Notes under the pieces: generated by a model
Told to the model about the DNA's origin: nothing
Database searches by the model: none
The model's input: the letters and a program-made list of their open reading frames with translations, nothing else
In this document: in pieces, positions 17,821 through 24,385 of the stretch
How positions within the stretch are numbered: the stretch's first letter is position 1
Layout: every line of letters begins with the position of its first letter
Assembly: GCF_016124325.1 (NCBI RefSeq)
Contig: NZ_WGNY01000029.1
Location: 35,444 to 99,443 of the forward strand
Direction of reading: 5' to 3'
DNA: 64,000 bases
DNA from: Phenylobacterium sp.
GTDB taxonomy: Bacteria > Pseudomonadota > Alphaproteobacteria > Caulobacterales > Caulobacteraceae
Translations under genes and position numbers: made by a program

Positions 17821-19626
17821 TTACCGTTCCGCGTGCGCCTCGGCGAATTCGCCCAGCGCCGCGGCCGTCTGGTCCATCACCTCGGTCCAGTCGCTCAGGG
17901 TCGGCGTCACGAAGGTGCGCACCTGGGGGTACCAGGGATATTCGAAGGTCCCCAGGCGCGGCCAGGCGCCGGGCACGGTGATCAGCCAGGCCGGGGCGCC
18001 GCAGGCGGCGGCGATGTTGAACGTGGCGTTGGAGAAGCCCAGCACCAGGTCCATGGCGCTCGAAAGGGCGGCGACCTCGTCCAGATCCTGCTTCAGGTCG
18101 ATGCCCGGCGGGTTCCAGATCTTCACGCCGAAGTCGCGCTCTGCCTTGGCCAGCTCCTCGGAGCAGTCGCCGTACTGCAGGTTCACGAAGGTCACGCCGG
18201 GCGTGGCCAGCACCGGCGCCCACCGGTCGAACGGCGAGAAGAAGCGGTGGCGCGCGTTGGCCACGATGGCGCTCTTCCACAGCAGGCCCACCTTGGGACC
18301 GGCCGGCGCGCTCTCCAGCACCTTGCGCCAATGCGCCACGCGGGCGGGATCGGCCTTCAGGAACGAGGGACGGGCGGGGAAGGCCGAGACGCTGCGCCGG
18401 TGCTGCCGCAGCAGCGACGCGATCGGGGTCCAGGCGTCGACGGGCGGCGCGTTCTCGAGGAACGGCATGACGCGGTAGGTGCGCCCGCCCTTGGCGTAGG
18501 TCGCGTGTGCGCCGACCGTCGCCTCGGGGAAGCTGCGCTGGAAGAGCGGAACCAGGCGCGGCTCGACGGCGATCGTCAGATGGCCTTCCGGGCCCAGCGC
18601 CTCGGCGACGTCCTGCAGCACGTTGCCGAACAGGATTTCGTCGCCCAGTCCCTGCTCGCCAATGACCAGGAGCGACTTGCCGCCAATGTCCTCGCCGGGG
18701 GTCCAGACGGGCTTGTCGATCACGAAATGCGTCACGTCGGCGAAGGCCGGATGCAGGCGCGCCTCGTATTCGTCCCACCCTTCGCCGATGCGTCCCAGGG
18801 TGATCAGGATGGTGGAGCGCGACAGGCGCATCATCTGGCGCTCGTCCTCGGCCTCGACCAGTTCGAGCGCCCGTTCGCAAAGGGGGAGGGCACCTTCCGG
18901 GTCGCCTTGGGAAAGGCGCGCATTGCCGAGGTTGTAGATAGCCTTGCAGAAGTCGGGCTCGAGGCGAATGGCCTCCTTGAAGAAGGTCTCGGCGTTATCG
19001 AAATCGCCCAGTTCGGCGACGATCGTGCCCATGGTGTTCCAGAGCATCGGCGTCTGGGGACTGGAGACGATGGCGGGCCGCAGCAGTTCGATGGCTTCGT
19101 CGAACCGCATCTCGTCGCGCAGCACGCAGGCCAGGTTGTTGCTGCCTTCCGGATGGCCGGGGAAGCGGGCCAGGTAGTGGCGGAACAGCTTCTCGGCCTG
19201 GGGTTTCATGCCGATGCGATAGGCCAGCCGTCCGAGGTCGTTGGCGATCTCGGCGTGGTCCGGCAGCAGGCGCAGGGCCGTCTCGTAGGCGGTGATCGAT
19301 GAGGAGAAGTCGCCGTTCCGCTCGAAGGCGATGGCCAGCAGGTACCAGACGAAGCCGTTTTGCTCGTCCTTCTCCAGCGCCTTGATCGCCCACTCCGCGC
19401 CTTCCTGGAACCGGCTGGCGTTGAGGCAGGCGACGATGCGGTCCACCAGCGGCTGGATCGCCAGGGCCTTCAGCTCGGCCATCGCGTCATTGAGTCGCGC
19501 CAGCGACTCCTTCGAGCCCGCCTCGCCCAGCGCGCTTGTCGCCATGCGGAGGGGTGTGGGGGCGGCGCCCATGGCCGTCTCGAGCGCGAGGGTGGAGGCG
19601 GCGCTTGGCGGGGCCTTGGCGGGCAT
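17821..19626 (-). CDS. flmG: FlmG-like flagellin glycosyltransferase (TPR domain plus GT domain; historically FlbA)
   Basis: A 601-residue bipartite protein. Residues about 105-290 are TPR repeats (FVWYLLAIAFERNGDFSSSI, AEIANDLGRLAYRIG, AIYNLGNARLSQGD). Residues about 330-590 form a GT-B-like transferase half (GKSLLVIGEQGLGDEILFGN, GLLWKSAIVANARHRFF, DLVLGFSNATFNIAAACGAPAWLITV). In Caulobacter FlmG the TPR half binds flagellin and the other half transfers pseudaminic acid to it. That order is the same here, and PseF/PseH-like genes and flagellin genes flank it. It is divergent from flbT across a 198-bp region holding a CtrA-type box. Confidence 0.85.
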   Translation of the reverse strand: MPAKAPPSAASTLALETAMGAAPTPLRMATSALGEAGSKESLARLNDAMAELKALAIQPLVDRIVACLNASRFQEGAEWAIKALEKDEQNGFVWYLLAIAFERNGDFSSSITAYETALRLLPDHAEIANDLGRLAYRIGMKPQAEKLFRHYLARFPGHPEGSNNLACVLRDEMRFDEAIELLRPAIVSSPQTPMLWNTMGTIVAELGDFDNAETFFKEAIRLEPDFCKAIYNLGNARLSQGDPEGALPLCERALELVEAEDERQMMRLSRSTILITLGRIGEGWDEYEARLHPAFADVTHFVIDKPVWTPGEDIGGKSLLVIGEQGLGDEILFGNVLQDVAEALGPEGHLTIAVEPRLVPLFQRSFPEATVGAHATYAKGGRTYRVMPFLENAPPVDAWTPIASLLRQHRRSVSAFPARPSFLKADPARVAHWRKVLESAPAGPKVGLLWKSAIVANARHRFFSPFDRWAPVLATPGVTFVNLQYGDCSEELAKAERDFGVKIWNPPGIDLKQDLDEVAALSSAMDLVLGFSNATFNIAAACGAPAWLITVPGAWPRLGTFEYPWYPQVRTFVTPTLSDWTEVMDQTAAALGEFAEAHAER

Positions 19627-19670
19627 GGGCGGCTATCTCCGAAGTGCCCATGCCGTATCGGCGATTATGC

Positions 19671-19685
19671 TTAATCCGCGCTTAA
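19671..19685. promoter_or_regulatory. CtrA-type binding box in the flmG/flbT divergent region
   Basis: Exact TTAA-N7-TTAA (TTAA TCCGCGC TTAA), the consensus of the cell-cycle master regulator CtrA. It lies 45 bp upstream of the flmG start and 139 bp upstream of flbT. Confidence 0.6.
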
Positions 19686-19824
19686 GGATGTGCGAATTCC
19701 CATCGGCAATCGGGCGTTAACTGCTCTTGGCTAACCGTGGCGTGCGTTCGGGCCAAGGGAGGGCGAGAATGGTTCATTCGAATCGCGTCGCCGGTTCTCT
19801 GGCTTCGAAACGAGGGAGCGGAAC

Positions 19825-20250
19825 TTGCCGCTGAAGCTGTCTCTGAGGCCGGGCGAGAAGTTCGTCCTGAACGGCGCCGTCGTTCAGAACGGCGATCGCC
19901 GCGCCGTCATGGTCCTGCAGAACAAGGCCTCCGTCCTTCGCGAGAAGGACATCATGCAGCCCGACGAGGTGCATACGCCCGCGCGGCGGATCTACTTCCC
20001 GGTGATGATGATGTACCTCGAGGAAGCCAATGCGGAGCGCTTCTACGACGAGTTCGTGCGCCGGCTGACCGAGTTCATGGGCGTCATCTCGAACCCGACG
20101 GTGCTGGCGGAATGCGTCAACATCTCCAAGTTCTGCATGGCGCGTGAGTACTACAAGGCGCTCATGCTGTGCCGAAAACTCATCGAGTACGAAGACGAAA
20201 GGCTGGGGAATGTCCCTACAGGCGTATCAGCAGGCGGCGACGCGGGCTGA
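19825..20250 (+). CDS. flbT: Flagellar biosynthesis repressor FlbT
   Basis: A 141-residue cytoplasmic protein starting at TTG ([29 protein letters not shown]), with a GAGGGAG ribosome site. FlbT binds flagellin mRNA and limits flagellin translation until the hook is complete. Conserved parts seen are [15 protein letters not shown] and [16 protein letters not shown]. The last 41 bp overlap flaF in another frame, as expected for translational coupling of the two antagonists. Confidence 0.93.
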   Translation: MPLKLSLRPGEKFVLNGAVVQNGDRRAVMVLQNKASVLREKDIMQPDEVHTPARRIYFPVMMMYLEEANAERFYDEFVRRLTEFMGVISNPTVLAECVNISKFCMAREYYKALMLCRKLIEYEDERLGNVPTGVSAGGDAG

Positions 20251-20578
20251 AAGCCCGCGCGAGATGGAATATCGCCTGTTCGCGCAGGTGACCCGCGCCT
20301 TGATGGAAGCGGCGGCGCTCGACGAGACCGAGGTCGGCAAGCGCACCGATGCGCTCGACTGGAACCGCCGTCTCTGGTCGACGCTGGGCACGGAGTGCGC
20401 TGATCCCGCGAACAAGCTGCCCGCGCCGCTGCGCGCCTCGATCATCTCGCTCAGCATCTGGGTGGGAAAACACACCACGCTGGTGATCCGCCGCCAGGAG
20501 GAAATCGAGCCCCTGATCGAGATCAACCGCATGATCATGCAGGGCCTCTCCGGCAACGGGGCCGCCGCCGCGGCCTGA
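20210..20578 (+). CDS. flaF: Flagellar biosynthesis regulator FlaF
   Basis: A 122-residue protein beginning [32 protein letters not shown] and containing [17 protein letters not shown], the hallmark of FlaF. FlaF works with FlbT and acts as a flagellin secretion chaperone/positive factor. The ATG at 20210 lies inside flbT (41-bp overlap). A clear terminator follows at 20624. Confidence 0.93.
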   Translation: MSLQAYQQAATRAESPREMEYRLFAQVTRALMEAAALDETEVGKRTDALDWNRRLWSTLGTECADPANKLPAPLRASIISLSIWVGKHTTLVIRRQEEIEPLIEINRMIMQGLSGNGAAAAA

Positions 20579-20623
20579 TCCCGTACGGCGCCGCGAGCGC
20601 CTCGCCGATTCCCCGAAGACTGC

Positions 20624-20650
20624 AAGCCGCCGGCCGTCCCGGCGGCTTTC
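20624..20650 (+). terminator. Intrinsic terminator after flbT-flaF
   Basis: 10-bp stem AAGCCGCCGG (20624-20633) / CCGGCGGCTT (20639-20648), 5-nt loop, short T run. Confidence 0.85.
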
Positions 20651-20681
20651 TCATGTCCCGCCCGCGGAGGGTCGAGGTTGA

Positions 20682-20698
20682 CCGGCAGCTCCTGCCGG
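20682..20698. promoter_or_regulatory. Palindrome CCGGCAG-CTC-CTGCCGG, possible FlbD (ftr-like) enhancer
   Basis: Perfect 7-bp inverted repeat about 100 bp upstream of the sigma-54 promoter of the first flagellin gene. Caulobacter late flagellar genes use FlbD bound about 100 bp upstream. The assignment to FlbD is inferred from position and palindromy. Confidence 0.45.
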
Positions 20699-20798
20699 GC
20701 TGCAGGTTTGGCTAACGCGCGCCGCCTGGGCTCGTTCGTCGCCTCGTAACAAAATCAATAGTTTCAGACATTTAATCCGAACCGGACAGGGTTAATTC

Positions 20799-20813
20799 TG
20801 GCCCGGCGCTTGC
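20799..20813 (+). promoter_or_regulatory. Sigma-54 promoter of flagellin gene 1
   Basis: TGGCCCG-GCGC-TTGC matches the -24/-12 consensus TGGCACG-N4-TTGC with one change. The start codon is 75 bp downstream. Confidence 0.8.
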
Positions 20814-20887
20814 TTGGATCACGCCGGGCGAAAAATCGCCTACCGGCAGAAGCCCGGATCAACCCCTCCAGAATGGAAGGCATGACC

Positions 20888-21715
20888 ATGTCCAACTCGG
20901 TCAACACCAATGTCAGCGCGATGGTCGCGCTGCAAAACCTGAATATGACGAATACGGAACTCGCCAGGACGCAAGGGAGGATCAACACTGGTCTGAGGAT
21001 CGCCAACGCCAAGGACAACGGCGCCATCTGGGCCATCGCCCAGAACCAGCGCGCGACGTCCCAAGCGTTGAACGCGGTCAAGGAATCGCTGCAGCGCGGC
21101 CAATCGACGGTGGACGTGGCCATCTCGGCCGGCGAGACCGTTTCGGACCTGCTCGTTCAGATGAAGGAGAAGGCCCTGGCCGCGGCCGACGCCTCGCTCG
21201 ATGCAAACAGCCGCACGGCCCTGAACGAAGACTTCAAGGCGCTGCGCGACCAGCTGGCGAAGGCCGTGAGCAATGCCGAGTTCAACGGCATCAACATGGT
21301 CAAGGCCAGCGGCACCACCATCGAGGCGCTGGCGAACTCGGACGCGTCGTCCAAGATCACTGTGGCGGCTCAGGACCTGTCGCTGACCGGCTCGATCGTG
21401 AACCTGGGCGCCACGGCGTCGATCGGCACGATCACCACGGCGACGACGATGATCTCGTCGGTGAACACCGCGATCGTCAACGTCTCGACCGCGCTGAGCA
21501 AGCTCGGCACCGGCTCGAAGTCGCTGGCCTCGCACCTGGACTTCATCGGCAAGCTCCAGGACTCGGTGGACGCCGGCGTGGGCAACCTGGTCGACGCCGA
21601 CCTGGCGAAGGAAAGCGCCAAGCTGCAGTCGTTGCAGACGAAGCAGCAGCTCGGCGTCCAGGCGCTGTCGATCGCGAACCAGTCCTCGTCGATCCTGCTT
21701 GGGCTGTTCCGCTAA
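20888..21715 (+). CDS. Flagellin 1 (fljJ/K/L family)
   Basis: A 275-residue flagellin, subunit of the filament. N-terminal D0/D1 [20 protein letters not shown] and C-terminal [19 protein letters not shown] are the conserved flagellin ends; no large variable D2/D3 domain is present, as in Caulobacter flagellins. ATGs lie at 20882 and 20888. The second gives GGAAGG spacing of about 7 nt and aligns with flagellin 2. From about codon 61 on, the gene is nearly identical in DNA to flagellin 2. Transcription is by sigma-54, with translation expected to be under FlbT. Serine/threonine residues could be FlmG targets. Confidence 0.94.
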   Translation: MSNSVNTNVSAMVALQNLNMTNTELARTQGRINTGLRIANAKDNGAIWAIAQNQRATSQALNAVKESLQRGQSTVDVAISAGETVSDLLVQMKEKALAAADASLDANSRTALNEDFKALRDQLAKAVSNAEFNGINMVKASGTTIEALANSDASSKITVAAQDLSLTGSIVNLGATASIGTITTATTMISSVNTAIVNVSTALSKLGTGSKSLASHLDFIGKLQDSVDAGVGNLVDADLAKESAKLQSLQTKQQLGVQALSIANQSSSILLGLFR

Positions 21716-21722
21716 TTCGTTT

Positions 21723-21759
21723 CCCCGGGGGGCGCTCGCGCTCCCCGGGGCCCTCTTTT
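21723..21759 (+). terminator. Terminator after flagellin 1
   Basis: Arms CCCCGGGGGGCG (21723-21734) and CGCTCCCCGGGG (21739-21750) pair with one G-T, followed by CCCTCTTTT. Confidence 0.75.
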
Positions 21760-21768
21760 GGACGTCCC

Positions 21769-21834
21769 GGCACAATTTGCCGAGCGGGCGCGGCAAATTG
21801 TGCCCAGTGCGCTGATAATCGGCAAATTTTGCCG
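21769..21834. promoter_or_regulatory. Cluster of CGGCAAATT palindromes, probable FlbD (ftr-like) enhancer of flagellin 2
   Basis: Perfect 14-bp inverted repeat 21769-21782 / 21791-21804 (GGCACAATTTGCCG and its complement, 8-nt spacer). A second palindrome CGGCAAA-T-TTTGCCG lies at 21820-21834. All arms share CGGCAAATT. The cluster is 75-140 bp upstream of the sigma-54 promoter, the usual place for an activator of that sigma factor. Confidence 0.6.
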
Positions 21835-21907
21835 GTTCGCCGCAACCCTAATGACACAATAACGCAATAATTTCAAAAGCTTCCGCGGGAAATCCCTAAC
21901 GCGCGGA

Positions 21908-21922
21908 TGGCCTCCAGATTGC
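21908..21922 (+). promoter_or_regulatory. Sigma-54 promoter of flagellin gene 2
   Basis: TGGC-N7-TTGC (TGGCCTCCAGATTGC), same spacing as the flagellin 1 promoter. The start codon is 74 bp downstream from the end of the motif. Confidence 0.78.
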
Positions 21923-21995
21923 TGCTTGGTCCGTTGGGCAAAACGCCCTCGGCCGCCAGAACGGCTGCCGGTCTCCTGTGAAAAGGACCATCTGT

Positions 21996-22823
21996 ATGAC
22001 CAATAGCGTCAATACCAATGTGAGTGCGCTGGTTGCGCTTCAGAACCTGAACGCCACCAACAACGAACTCTCCTCGGTGCAGGCCCGGATCAACACCGGC
22101 CGCAAGATCAACTCCGCCAAGGACAACGGCGCCATCTGGGCCATCGCCCAGAACCAACGCGCCACCTCCTCGTCGCTGAACGCGGTCAAGGAATCGCTGC
22201 AGCGCGGCCAATCGACGGTGGACGTGGCCATCTCGGCCGGTGAAACCGTTTCGGACCTGCTCGTTCAGATGAAGGAGAAGGCCCTGGCCGCGGCGGACGC
22301 CTCGCTCGACGCCAACAGCCGCACGGCCCTGAACGAAGACTTCAAGGCGCTGCGCGACCAGCTGGCGAAGGCCGTGAGCAATGCCGAGTTCAACGGCATC
22401 AACATGGTCAAGGCCAGCGGCACCACCATCGAGGCGCTGGCGAACGCCGACGCGTCGTCCAAGATCACCGTGGCGGCTCAAGACCTGTCGCTGACCGGCT
22501 CGATCGTGAACCTGGGCGCTACGGCGTCGATCGGCACGATCACGACGGCGACGACGATGATCTCGTCGGTGAACACCGCGATCACCAACGTCTCGACGGC
22601 GCTGAGCAAGCTCGGCACCGGCTCGAAGTCGCTGGGCTCGCACCTGGACTTCATCGGCAAGCTTCAGGACACCATCGACGCTGGCGTGGGCAACCTCGTC
22701 GACGCCGACCTGGCGAAGGAAAGCGCTCGACTCCAGGCTCTGCAGACCAAGCAGCAGCTCGGCGTCCAGGCGCTGTCCATCGCGAACCAGTCTTCGTCGA
22801 TCCTGCTGGGCCTCTTCCGTTAA
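21996..22823 (+). CDS. Flagellin 2 (fljJ/K/L family)
   Basis: A 275-residue flagellin, exactly as long as flagellin 1, starting [20 protein letters not shown] after AAAAGGA. The N-terminal 60 residues differ from flagellin 1 ([25 protein letters not shown]). The rest differs at only scattered positions, and 130 nt from the AACAGCC codons onward (about 22314-22443) are identical. This is a tandem duplication kept alike by gene conversion. It has its own sigma-54 promoter and enhancer-like palindromes. Confidence 0.94.
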   Translation: MTNSVNTNVSALVALQNLNATNNELSSVQARINTGRKINSAKDNGAIWAIAQNQRATSSSLNAVKESLQRGQSTVDVAISAGETVSDLLVQMKEKALAAADASLDANSRTALNEDFKALRDQLAKAVSNAEFNGINMVKASGTTIEALANADASSKITVAAQDLSLTGSIVNLGATASIGTITTATTMISSVNTAITNVSTALSKLGTGSKSLGSHLDFIGKLQDTIDAGVGNLVDADLAKESARLQALQTKQQLGVQALSIANQSSSILLGLFR

Positions 22824-22835
22824 GGCCCGCGCGTC

Positions 22836-22900
22836 GCGGGGCCGCTTGCGGCTCCGCGGCCGACGCCAATGCGTCGGCGGACGGGTTCGCCCGTCCGCCG
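22836..22900 (+). terminator. Three consecutive hairpins after flagellin 2
   Basis: Stem GCGGGGCCGC/GCGGCTCCGC with one mismatch (near 22836-22856), stem GCCGACGC (22859-22866) / GCGTCGGC (22871-22878), and perfect stem CGGCGGACGGG (22875-22885) / CCCGTCCGCCG (22890-22900) with a TTCG tetraloop. The second and third are mutually exclusive. No T run follows, so this may be a Rho-type or RNA-stability element between flagellin 2 and flaG. Confidence 0.5.
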
Positions 22901-22947
22901 ATCGCCTTGGACAGGCGCGACGACGCCAACCCTGAAGGTAAGGAGTC

Positions 22948-23235
22948 ATGGACACCAAGGTCGCGGCTGTCGCTGCCGCGCCCGATCCCGGGACCGCCCA
23001 GGTTCCAGCCAGCCCGCCGGCGTCAGCCGGTGGCGCGACGCCGGGGGCGGGGGCCCCGGATCAGGTCGACATGCGACTGATTATCGAAGTGGATCAAGCC
23101 AGCGGTTCGTACGTCTACAAGACGATCAACCGCTTGACCGGCGAGGTCGTCAGCCAACTGCCCCGGGACGAGGTCCTGCGGATGCACGAGGAAGGCGGCT
23201 ACCAGGCCGGCGCGGTCATCCGCACCAAGGCCTGA
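22948..23235 (+). CDS. flaG: FlaG family flagellar protein
   Basis: A 95-residue protein. The first 40 residues are Ala/Pro/Gly-rich and flexible. The C-terminal half (DMRLIIEVDQASGSYVYKTI, TGEVVSQLPRDEVLRM) is the FlaG domain, linked in other bacteria to filament length. TAAGGAGT precedes the ATG. It sits between flagellin genes 2 and 3. Confidence 0.88.
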   Translation: MDTKVAAVAAAPDPGTAQVPASPPASAGGATPGAGAPDQVDMRLIIEVDQASGSYVYKTINRLTGEVVSQLPRDEVLRMHEEGGYQAGAVIRTKA

Positions 23236-23414
23236 TCCGACAGCCGATCGCTCGCGGCGAGCGAGCGTAGGACATATTGTCCCAACCGCCCCGGGAAGCC
23301 CCGGCGGCGGCGCCTTGCGTTGCGCGCGTTAACCATATGAACACCACGTTTTCCTAGCGTTCCTTCACGGCGCGGGGACGAGTCGCCTCGGGGGCCGGTC
23401 GCTAGGAGAGCGTG

Positions 23415-24251
23415 ATGACGATCAGCGTCCACACGAATAAGTCTGCGCTGACCGCGCTGCAGAACCTTAACAAGACGAATGACGAGCTGGGCGGGGTCCA
23501 GGGCCGGATCAACACCGGCCTGAAGATCGGCAACGCCAAGGACAACGCGGCCGTCTGGGCCATCGCCCAGGGCCAGCGCGCGGACATCGGCGCGCTCGGG
23601 GCCGTGAAGATGAGCCTGGAGCGCGCGCAATCGATCGCCGAGGTCTCGGCGACGGCGGGCGAAACGGTGTCGGATCTGCTCACCGAGCTGAAGCAGAAGG
23701 TCGTGGCCGCGATGGACACGTCGCTGGACACCTCGTCGCGCACGGCTCTCGATTCGGATTTCAAGGCGATCCTTCGCCAGATCACCCAGGTCGTCGGCAA
23801 CGCGCAGTTCGATGGCGCCAACCTGCTGGACGGCTCGGTCGGCCCGAACATCCAGTTCCTGGCCAACGCCGACGCCACGAACAAGATCACGCTGTCGACG
23901 CAGGATCTGTCGCTGGGCGGCTCCATCCTGACCATCGCCTCGACGGCTTCCATCACCACGGTCACGCTCGCGACGGGGGTTCTGACCCAGCTCGACTCGT
24001 CGATCAGCCAGGTCAACCAGGCGCTGGGCAACCTCGGCTCGCAAGCGAAGCAGATCGAGGCCCACCTGGGCTTCGTCGGCAAGCTCACCGACGTTCTCGA
24101 GACCGGGGTCGGCAACCTCGTGGACGCCGACCTCGCCAAGGAGAGCGCGCGCCTCCAGGCCCTGCAGGTGCAGCAGCAGCTGGGCGCCCAGGCGCTCTCG
24201 ATCGCCAACCAGGCGCCGCAGATCATCCTGCAGCTGTTCCGCGGCGGCTAA
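23415..24251 (+). CDS. Flagellin 3, divergent paralogue
   Basis: A 278-residue flagellin starting MTISVHTNKSALTALQNLNK after TAGGAGAG (ATG at 23415 rather than the GTG at 23412). Flagellin ends are conserved ([20 protein letters not shown]) but the middle differs from flagellins 1 and 2 (KMSLERAQSIAEVSATAGE). No TGGC-N7-TTGC promoter is seen in the 180 bp upstream, so it may be expressed differently. Possibly the counterpart of a minor, hook-proximal flagellin. This is an inference from divergence. Confidence 0.93.
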   Translation: MTISVHTNKSALTALQNLNKTNDELGGVQGRINTGLKIGNAKDNAAVWAIAQGQRADIGALGAVKMSLERAQSIAEVSATAGETVSDLLTELKQKVVAAMDTSLDTSSRTALDSDFKAILRQITQVVGNAQFDGANLLDGSVGPNIQFLANADATNKITLSTQDLSLGGSILTIASTASITTVTLATGVLTQLDSSISQVNQALGNLGSQAKQIEAHLGFVGKLTDVLETGVGNLVDADLAKESARLQALQVQQQLGAQALSIANQAPQIILQLFRGG

Positions 24252-24280
24252 ATCCGGTTTCCGTTGGGGCGTAGGAAAAG

Positions 24281-24310
24281 GCCTGGGCGCGATCGCCCAG
24301 GCTTTTTTCT
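24281..24310 (+). terminator. Strong intrinsic terminator after flagellin 3
   Basis: 9-bp stem GCCTGGGCG (24281-24289) / CGCCCAGGC (24294-24302) followed by TTTTTT. Confidence 0.9.
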
Positions 24311-24385
24311 TGATCGCTTAACGAGTGGTAAGCGTTGTCGCCCCAGTATGGCGACTGGCGGACCGTATCTCCGCGTTAGGACGCC

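Noticed and set aside
21769..21804. Terminator for flagellin 1
   Set aside because: A better terminator with T run precedes it at 21723-21759. This repeat is AT-cored, lacks a T run and shares its arm with 21820-21834, which fits protein binding sites better.
23236..23414. Sigma-54 promoter for flagellin 3
   Set aside because: No TGGC-N7-TTGC found. The closest (CGGC...CCTTGC) has wrong base and spacing. Only a half CtrA site (TTAACC) and small palindromes are present.
24311..24340. CtrA box before the FlaEY-like gene (TTAACGAGTGGTAAG)
   Set aside because: The second half is not TTAA at the right spacing, so the match is too weak.
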